Shown: in pieces, positions 58,779 to 64,000 of the stretch
How the letters are laid out: every line of letters begins with the position of its first letter
Position numbering within the stretch: position 1 is the stretch's first letter
Origin: Micromonospora sp. WMMD1128
GTDB lineage: Bacteria > Actinomycetota > Actinomycetes > Mycobacteriales > Micromonosporaceae
Assembly (NCBI RefSeq): GCF_027497235.1
Contig: NZ_CP114902.1
Span: 1,129,501-1,193,500 of the forward strand
Length of the DNA stretch: 64,000 bases
Reading direction: 5' to 3'
The notes under the pieces: generated by a model
The model's database searches: none
What the model was told of the DNA's origin: nothing
The model's input: the letters and a program-made list of their open reading frames with translations, nothing else
Translations under genes and position numbers: made by a program

Positions 58779-58900
58779 CGCACATTCATTCTGAATCCCT
58801 TTCGCAATTGTCTGGCGCCAGGTGGGAGCGCTGTTCGGCAGTCGCGTCGCTATGGTGAGTCGGGCCCGCTACTAACGATGAAATGAACTGGTCACTCACC
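58749..58900. promoter_or_regulatory. Repeated GTCACTC/ACTCACC motifs ahead of the TRAP operon
   Basis: GTCACTC-like heptamers occur four times in ~150 bp: GAGTGAC 58749-58755, TCACTCACC 58771-58779, GGTGAGT 58854-58860 and GTCACTCACC 58891-58900, in both orientations. Two surround the permease start. They look like binding sites of one regulator, identity unknown. Confidence 0.4.
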
Positions 58901-58996
58901 GTAGGCGTGATGACCGAGCGTGTCTGCTTCCGCGGTGCAAGCCGGACCTGTTTCCGGTCGGATTTCGGACAGGGCGGGGCGGGCGGCGGGTTCTGG

Positions 58997-59257
58997 TCAG
59001 ATCTCGGTCGGGCGGGGTGTGCGGGCCCATGCGACGAAGCGCTGTGCCAGGTCCTGGGGAGCGGTGCCGTCACGCACGGTGGCGAGGTCGGTCGTCGCCT
59101 CGCACAGGAGCGTGCCGAGGTACACCAGTAGCGCGATCCGATCCTCGCGGTACTCACCGAGCAGGGCGAGCCGGGCGGGCGAGCACGGCCACGCCGCACC
59201 GCAGATCCGGCAGCGCCAGGACGGGCGCGCCGCGACGTGTGGGCGGTGACGCGGCAT
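58997..59257 (-). CDS. Small Cys-motif protein next to an XRE/DUF397 pair
   Basis: 86-aa protein, MPRHRPHVAARPSWRCRICGAAWPC then PARLALLGEYREDRIALLVYLGTLL. Has one CxxC plus another Cys (CRICGAAWPC), possibly a zinc knuckle. Similar short proteins occur in Micromonosporaceae near XRE-DUF397 genes. Start overlaps the stop of a 34-aa ORF (TGATG). Function unknown; homologues sometimes carry a doubtful flavin-reductase label. Confidence 0.65.
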   Translation of the reverse strand: MPRHRPHVAARPSWRCRICGAAWPCSPARLALLGEYREDRIALLVYLGTLLCEATTDLATVRDGTAPQDLAQRFVAWARTPRPTEI

Positions 59258-59361
59258 CAGCGTGTCCCCTCCCCGTCGGGTGTGCTCGGCGCGTGCGGGG
59301 CCTGCGGGGCGTGCGGGGCATGCGGTGCCGCGCGCCGGCGGCGCCAGAACCTGATGCGCAT
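59257..59361 (-). CDS. 34-aa basic, His/Pro-rich small ORF
   Basis: Starts ATG 59361 with GGGAGG 6 nt upstream and ends TGA overlapping the next ATG (TGATG). Encodes MRIRFWRRRRAAPHAPHAPQ followed by a short polar tail. The strong ribosome site and the coupling suggest it is translated, perhaps as a leader peptide controlling the 86-aa gene. Confidence 0.5.
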   Translation of the reverse strand: MRIRFWRRRRAAPHAPHAPQAPHAPSTPDGEGTR

Positions 59362-59577
59362 GGTGAGCCTCCCGTCGTGACTGGAATGGGGGCGTCGGCG
59401 GACCTCGTCGTGCGCCGACGCCCCCGGCCTGGTTCCGCCCGCCGTCCGATCCCGTGAGCGGTTCCGCTGCGTGACAGTCTGGTGACGGTGCGACTACGGT
59501 GGGGGATCCGGCACGGTGACGACAAGCGCGTCCGGCGGCCGGCTCCCGGGTGTGTCGAGGATGTACGGAGGCGGTCC

Positions 59578-60381
59578 GTGGAACTGTCGTCCATGCTGGA
59601 GCACTTCGCCGAGGAGCTGCGGCTCGCCCGCGCAGCCAACGGCATGTCCCAGACGTCGTTGGCCGAGGCGTTGACCTACTCCGGCGCGCTGGTGGCCAAG
59701 GTGGAGACCTGCGAGCGCCGCCCGAGCCTGGATTTCGCGCGCCGCTGCGACACGGTGCTCGGCACGGATGGGCGCTTCGAGCGGATCCAGCGGCGGATCG
59801 GCCGGGAGAGCGTGGTGCCGTGGTTCCGCGACTGGCCCGGCATCGAGGCGGACGCGACCGCGCTGCGCTCGTTCGAGCCGCTCTGCGTGCCGGGCCTGCT
59901 CCAGACCGAGGGCTACGCCCGCGCGTTGCTCTCCGGCGGCGGCCTGTTCGCGCCCGACGAGGTGGAGCAGCAGGTGACGACGCGGCTGGATCGTCAGGCG
60001 TTGCTGACCCGGGAGCGGCCACCGCTGTTCACCTTCGTCGTCGACGAGCACGTGCTGCGCCGGCGGATCGGCGGGCCGGAGGTGATGCGCGAGCAGGTGC
60101 GCCACCTGGTGAAGGTCGGCTCGGGGCTGCCCCGGGTGCGCATCCACGTCGTGCCGCTCACGGCCGGGGCCTACCCTGGCGTCAACGGCCCGTTCGTGAT
60201 CGCCACCCCACCGCACGGCGAGGACGTCGTCTACCAGGAGGGCCAGCTCCACGCCCAGGTGATCGACCGCGCCGAGCACGTGCGGCAGATGGTCGAGGTG
60301 TGGGAGTCGGTCCGCGGTGAGGCACTATCGCACCAGCAGTCCCTCGAATTCCTGACGGAGATGGCGGAGACATGGACCTGA
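59578..60381 (+). CDS. XRE family regulator with DUF5753 domain
   Basis: 267-aa protein. N-terminal HTH (RLARAANGMSQTSLAEALTY-SGALVAKVETCERRPS) followed by DUF5753 (WFRDWPGIEADATALRSFEP, VPGLLQTEGYARALL, ... VVYQEG). WhiJ-like family, always paired with DUF397 genes in actinomycetes. GTG 59578 has GGAGG 7 nt upstream; an upstream in-frame ATG at 59482 is less likely. Overlaps the DUF397 gene by 10 bp. Confidence 0.9.
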   Translation: MELSSMLEHFAEELRLARAANGMSQTSLAEALTYSGALVAKVETCERRPSLDFARRCDTVLGTDGRFERIQRRIGRESVVPWFRDWPGIEADATALRSFEPLCVPGLLQTEGYARALLSGGGLFAPDEVEQQVTTRLDRQALLTRERPPLFTFVVDEHVLRRRIGGPEVMREQVRHLVKVGSGLPRVRIHVVPLTAGAYPGVNGPFVIATPPHGEDVVYQEGQLHAQVIDRAEHVRQMVEVWESVRGEALSHQQSLEFLTEMAETWT

Positions 60382-60560
60382 GCAACGCCCGGTGGCGCAC
60401 GAGCAGCCGCAGCAACGGCCAGGGCGGCAACTGCGTGGAGGTGGCGGACGGACTGCCGGGCGTGGTCGCGGTGCGCGACTCGAAGGACCCGGCCGGTCCG
60501 ATCCTGGCCTTCGGCCCCGACGCCTGGCGCGCGTTCGTCGACCGGCTCCCCGCCCGCTGA
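60372..60560 (+). CDS. DUF397 domain protein
   Basis: 62-aa protein: LSNARWRTSSRSNGQGGNCVEVAD-GLPGVVAVRDSKDP then LAFGPDAWRAFVDRL, the complete DUF397 domain. Thought to pair with the XRE/DUF5753 protein in a toxin-antitoxin-like or developmental-control module (WhiJ/BldB-type). ATG overlaps the upstream gene. Confidence 0.92.
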   Translation: MDLSNARWRTSSRSNGQGGNCVEVADGLPGVVAVRDSKDPAGPILAFGPDAWRAFVDRLPAR

Positions 60561-61030
60561 CCGACGCCGGCCCGTCTCCCACTGACCGGCTCGTCTCCCG
60601 CTGACCGGCTCCGGCTCGGCGGGGCGGCGGTGGTCCCGACACCTCCCCCGGCGTCCGGATCGGGTCGTGCGAGCCCGGGCCCGCCCCGGGTGGCGGTGAA
60701 CGGGTGCGCTGGCCTTCCTCGGTCGTTCACCCGGTTACCACGCCCCACCCCCGCGACCATTCCGCCGTCAGAGTGCCACCCACCCCGGCACATGGCGACC
60801 GGATTCCGCACGCCGTCAACACACCCAGGCCCACGACTGGAACGCTATGGACGCCTCAGCGCGCCCGAGACGGCCATAGCGTTCCACCCGCGCTCCGCCT
60901 GGGGGGTATCAGGGGGTCGGAGACAGCCAAGGGGCGACAAAGGTGGCGTGGCCCTCCTGAGAAACGCCTGGTTATCCGTCCCCGCCTCGGGGCAAGTCGT
61001 GGGTGACGACACGACGACGAGGGAGGTGCG
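60561..61030. other. 470-bp intergenic region
   Basis: Between the DUF397 gene and the YihY gene. Holds a 49-bp inverted repeat (60838-60886). No gene could be supported; the open frame through it is GC-driven. Confidence 0.55.
60838..60886. repeat. Palindrome 6, arms TGGAACGCTATGG
   Basis: 13-bp perfect arms at 60838-60850 and 60874-60886 around a 23-nt loop. Same size class as the GATC-type palindromes near 17 and 20 kb but unrelated in sequence. Confidence 0.75.
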
Positions 61031-62209
61031 ATGGCAGGCGACGAGTCTCCCGCCCGTGACGGGCGCGACCGCACCGGGCCGGCGGGGCCGGACGACCGCA
61101 CCGGGCCGGCGGGGCCGGACGACCGCACCGGGCCGGTGGGACCGGACGACCGCACCGGGCCGGTGGGACCGGACGACCGCACCGGACCCGTGGGACCGGA
61201 CGACCGCACCCGGCCGGTGGAGCCGGACGACCGCACCCGGCCGGTGGGGCCGGACGACGGGCCGGACAGCCCGACCGACCTGTCGGGCACGGGTTGGGTG
61301 GCGACGCTCAAGCGGACTGCCCGGGAGTTCCAGGACGACAGCCTGACCGACTGGGCCGCCGCGCTCACCTACTACGGCGTGCTCTCCATCTTCCCGGGCC
61401 TGCTGGTGTTGATCTCCCTGCTCGGCCTGCTCGGTGACCGGGCCACGAACGGGGTGCGGGACACGGTCGGCCAGGCGGTGCCGGAGGAGAACATCCGGAA
61501 GATCATCGAGAGCGCGATCGACCAGGCCGGGCAGTCCGGCGGGCTGGCGAGCGTCGCGGCGGTGATCGGTCTGGTCGGCGCGTTCTGGTCGGCGTCCGGC
61601 TACGTCGCCGCCTTCATGCGCGCCTCGAACAGCATCTACGACGTGCCGGAGGGCCGGCCGATCTGGAAGACGCTGCCGATCCGGCTCGGCGTGACCGCGG
61701 TGATCGGCGTGATGTTGCTGATCAGCGCCGTGATCGTGGTGTTCACCGGTGGGCTGGCCGAGCAGGCGGGCAGCGCGATCGGGCTCGGCTCGACCGCGGT
61801 CACGGTGTGGAACATCGCCAAGTGGCCGGTGCTGCTGCTCCTGGTCAGCCTGATGTTCGCGATCCTCTACTGGGCCTCGCCGAACGCCAAGCACGGCGGT
61901 TTCCGCTGGGTCAGCCCCGGCGGCGTGCTCGCCGTGGTGCTCTGGCTGCTGGTGTCCGGTCTGTTCGCGTTCTACGTCAGCAACTTCGGCTCCTACAACA
62001 AGACGTACGGCGCGGTCGCCGGCGTGATCATCTTCCTGGTGTGGCTCTGGCTGAGCAACGTCGCGATTCTGCTCGGCGCGGAGTTCGACGCCGAGTTGGA
62101 GCGCAGCCGCGCCATCGCCGCCGGGCTCCCCGAGGACAAGGAGCCCTACGTCGAGCTGCGCGACGACCGCAAGCTGCGCAAAAAGCGCAACACCCCCACC
62201 GCGCGCTGA
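61031..62209 (+). CDS. YihY/virulence factor BrkB family membrane protein
   Basis: 392-aa protein. N-terminal ~80 residues are seven 9-residue repeats (DRTGPAGPD, later DRTGPVGPD). The YihY domain follows: WVATLKRTAREFQDDSLTDWAAALTYYGVLS, about six membrane helices, and FYVSNFGSYNKTYGAVAGVIIFLVWLWLSN (part), ending with LRDDRKLRKKRN. The family is of uncertain function (the RNase BN name was withdrawn). GGGAGG precedes ATG 61031. Confidence 0.88.
   Translation: MAGDESPARDGRDRTGPAGPDDRTGPAGPDDRTGPVGPDDRTGPVGPDDRTGPVGPDDRTRPVEPDDRTRPVGPDDGPDSPTDLSGTGWVATLKRTAREFQDDSLTDWAAALTYYGVLSIFPGLLVLISLLGLLGDRATNGVRDTVGQAVPEENIRKIIESAIDQAGQSGGLASVAAVIGLVGAFWSASGYVAAFMRASNSIYDVPEGRPIWKTLPIRLGVTAVIGVMLLISAVIVVFTGGLAEQAGSAIGLGSTAVTVWNIAKWPVLLLLVSLMFAILYWASPNAKHGGFRWVSPGGVLAVVLWLLVSGLFAFYVSNFGSYNKTYGAVAGVIIFLVWLWLSNVAILLGAEFDAELERSRAIAAGLPEDKEPYVELRDDRKLRKKRNTPTAR
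61067..61255 (+). repeat. 27-bp tandem repeat at the YihY N-terminus
   Basis: Seven contiguous 27-bp units (GACCGCACCGGGCCGG then CGGGGCCGGAC) coding DRTGPAGPD-type nonapeptides. Same period as the ykoD tail but different sequence. Likely variable between strains. Confidence 0.9.
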
Positions 62210-62237
62210 CTCACCCCCCACCCCCCACACGCCCGCA

Positions 62238-62294
62238 GATTCACGGAAAGAGTGGCTATCCGCGCCCGGATGGCCACTCTTTCCGTGAAACAGG
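62238..62294. repeat. 57-bp hairpin element, family 2, copy 2
   Basis: Same ends and length as the element at 35820. The outer 17 bp (TTCACGGAAAGAGTGGC) pair perfectly at 62240-62256 / 62273-62289, and pairing continues to a 23-bp stem with one G-T and a 4-nt loop. 28 bp after the YihY stop: terminator role likely. Confidence 0.88.
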
Positions 62295-62500
62295 GCGCGG
62301 GGGGCGGGGTGGGGCGGGGTGCGGGGTGGGGCGCGACGGGGGTTTTCATGATCCGCGACGCTCTTTTGTTCGGATAGACAAAAGTTTCCGTCAGATGAGC
62401 CGAAGCTATGGACACGTGACCCGGAACGCTCCTACTGTGTCGGACACAACACATCGCCGCTGCGTCGATGTGACCGAATCCGATGCGGAGGTGACTGCCG

Positions 62501-63679
62501 GTGCGGACGGTCGACCCCCTGCACGTGCGGCTCCTGCGGGTGCTCCGGGACGAGGGCCCGGTCTCCCGCGCCGAGCTGGGCGACCGGCTCCAGATGCCCC
62601 GCCCACGGCTGCTCGCCGAGCTGCAACGGCTGGTCGCCCTCGGCTACGTGGCCGAGGCCGGACTGGCCGCCTCCCGGGGCGGTCGCCGCTCCACGCTTGT
62701 CGAACTGAGCCCGCGCCTCCGGTTCGCCGCCGTCGACCTCGGCGCCAGCTCGATCGACGTCGAGGTGGTCAACGGCCGGCTGGAGCCGGTCACCGCGTAC
62801 GCCGAACCGGCCGACATCCGCTCCGGCCCCAAGGTGACCCTGCACCGGGTCAACGACCTGCTGCACAAGGCCAGGGCGGACGGCGCGTACGAGCGGCTCG
62901 ACGCGATCGGCATCGGCGTGCCGGGGCCGGTGAGCTTCCGTGACGGCGTGCCGGTCTCCCCGCCGATCATGCCGGGCTGGGACCGCTTCCCGGTCCGCGA
63001 GGTGCTCACCCGCGAGCACGGCTGCCCGGCCGTGGTGGACAACGACGTCAACATCATGGCCATCGGCGAGCGGCACGGCGGTGTCGCCCACCCGATTGAC
63101 GACTTCCTCTTCATCAAGATCGGCACGGGCATCGGCTGCGGCATCTACCTGCACGGCGAGGTCTACCGGGGCACCGACGGCTGTGCCGGCGACATCGGCC
63201 ACATCCAGGTCGACCCGAACGGACCGATGTGCTCCTGCGGAAACGTCGGCTGCCTGGAGGCAGTGTTCAGCGGCGCGGCGCTGGCCCGGGAGGCGACCGC
63301 CGCGGCCCGCGCCGAGGCGTCGCCGGCCCTGGTCGAGCGCCTCGCCGCCCGGGGCTCGCTGACCGCGCTCGACGTGGCGCAGGGGGCGACCGAGGGAGAC
63401 GTCACCTGCATCCAGCTCATCCGCGACGGTGGCCGGCGGGTCGGCAGCGTGCTGGCCGGGCTGGTCAGCTTCACCAACCCGTCGATGATCGTGATCGGCG
63501 GCGGGCTCGCCCAGCTCGGCCACATTCTGCTCGCCGAGATCCGCAGCGTGGTCTACCGCCGCTCGCTGCCGCTGGCCACCGGCAACCTGCCGGTCGTCCT
63601 CTCCGAGCTGGGCCCGCGCGCCGGCGTCGCCGGCGCGGCCGTGCTCGCCAGCGACGTCGCGTTCGGCGAACCGGCATGA
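62501..63679 (+). CDS. ROK family transcriptional regulator
   Basis: 392-aa ROK protein with an N-terminal winged helix ([23 protein letters not shown]) and a sugar-kinase-like ROK domain: [26 protein letters not shown], the zinc motif [23 protein letters not shown] and [17 protein letters not shown] start with GGAGG. Its stop overlaps or abuts a sugar ABC transporter gene, so it probably controls sugar uptake; the ligand is unknown. Confidence 0.9.
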   Translation: MRTVDPLHVRLLRVLRDEGPVSRAELGDRLQMPRPRLLAELQRLVALGYVAEAGLAASRGGRRSTLVELSPRLRFAAVDLGASSIDVEVVNGRLEPVTAYAEPADIRSGPKVTLHRVNDLLHKARADGAYERLDAIGIGVPGPVSFRDGVPVSPPIMPGWDRFPVREVLTREHGCPAVVDNDVNIMAIGERHGGVAHPIDDFLFIKIGTGIGCGIYLHGEVYRGTDGCAGDIGHIQVDPNGPMCSCGNVGCLEAVFSGAALAREATAAARAEASPALVERLAARGSLTALDVAQGATEGDVTCIQLIRDGGRRVGSVLAGLVSFTNPSMIVIGGGLAQLGHILLAEIRSVVYRRSLPLATGNLPVVLSELGPRAGVAGAAVLASDVAFGEPA

Positions 63680-63702
63680 GCGAACGCACCGAGCGGAGCG
63701 AG
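63678..63702 (+). repeat. GAGCGAACG-type short repeat at a gene start
   Basis: GAGCGAACGCACCGAGCGGA followed by GCGAG, an imperfect tandem of GAGCGNANC units of a kind seen widely at gene starts in actinomycetes. It sits between the ROK stop and the Shine-Dalgarno sequence of the ABC gene. Confidence 0.55.
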
Positions 63703-63756
63703 GGCCGTGAGGGCATGCCCGGCCAGTCCCACATGAGCCCGTCCGAGGAGGTCCAG

Positions 63757-64000
63757 GTGAGCGCGAAGGACGACGCCGTCGCGGGCGAGGTGGTGCTGCG
63801 GCTCACCGACGTGGTGAAGACGTTCCCCGGCGTACGCGCGCTCGACGGCGTGCAGCTTGAGGTGCGGGCCGGCGAGGTGCACTGCCTGCTGGGGCAGAAC
63901 GGCGCCGGCAAGTCCACCCTGATCAAGGTGCTCGCCGGGGTGCACCGGCCGGACTCCGGCGAGGTGGTGTGGCGGGGCGGGCCGGCCACGTTCACCAACC
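63757..64000 (+). CDS. Sugar ABC transporter ATP-binding protein, 5' part
   Basis: Open at the right edge. The start of an RbsA/MglA-type ATPase: [21 protein letters not shown], then Walker [22 protein letters not shown] chose GTG 63757 because AGGAGG lies 5 nt upstream; in-frame ATGs at 63676 (overlapping the ROK stop) and 63733 are alternatives that would place a short-repeat-encoded stretch (SERTERSEG) at the N-terminus. Probably the first transport gene of a ROK-controlled sugar operon. Confidence 0.88.
   Translation, partial: MSAKDDAVAGEVVLRLTDVVKTFPGVRALDGVQLEVRAGEVHCLLGQNGAGKSTLIKVLAGVHRPDSGEVVWRGGPATFTN

Overview
The window is a GC-rich (roughly 70-75 %) actinobacterial chromosome segment, very probably from Micromonospora or a close member of the Micromonosporaceae. 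This rests on base composition, frequent GTG starts, stop/start overlaps, DUF397/XRE pairs, intergenic 57-bp repeats of a kind I associate with this family, and gene order. The order hrcA-dnaJ-rsmE-HIT-phoH-ybeY-CNNM-(deaminase-like)-era-recO-uppS, then zur/arsR, glyS, dgt and dnaG is the mycobacterial Rv2374c to Rv2343c block with insertions. No rRNA, tRNA, CRISPR array, insertion sequence or phage was seen.

Layout. 1-14.6 kb: conserved protein-quality, RNA-maturation and cell-envelope genes (hrcA 3' end, dnaJ, rsmE, phoH, ybeY, era, recO, uppS), interrupted by ppk2/SDR, a serine hydrolase, an acyltransferase and a lipoprotein. 14.6-21.2 kb: gnd, then thiamine functions: a thiamine-binding protein and a YkoE-YkoD-YkoC ECF transporter behind a TPP riboswitch, with a 400-bp nest of palindromes between them. 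21.2-25.5 kb: hydrolase, SIS protein, small membrane protein, acyl-CoA dehydrogenase. 25.5-29.7 kb: a zinc regulon (znuA-znuC-znuB-arsR-zur) with a Zur box. 30-47.6 kb: glyS, dusB, C39 peptidase, beta-hexosaminidase, pyruvate phosphate dikinase, dgt, an iron-box-controlled siderophore-interacting protein, a BCCT transporter and dnaG.

47.7-64 kb is more accessory. A rifampicin monooxygenase gene with a rifamycin-associated element (RAE) lies between two PIN-domain toxin-antitoxin modules. A MerR regulator follows, then a five-gene overlapping cluster joining a TRAP-TAXI transporter (fused permease, two TAXI binding proteins) to a conservon-like histidine kinase and roadblock protein. After that come an XRE/DUF5753-DUF397 pair with small divergent genes, a YihY membrane protein with a repeat-rich N-terminus, and a ROK regulator leading into a sugar ABC transporter cut by the window end.

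The most interesting non-coding signal is a 57-bp repeat present four times with gap-free alignment. In two copies it ends exactly 7 nt before a start codon, so that its last bases form a plausible leaderless -10 element (TACACT). Two other hairpin families also recur. Gene calls rest on reading protein motifs and starts by eye; no database search was run.
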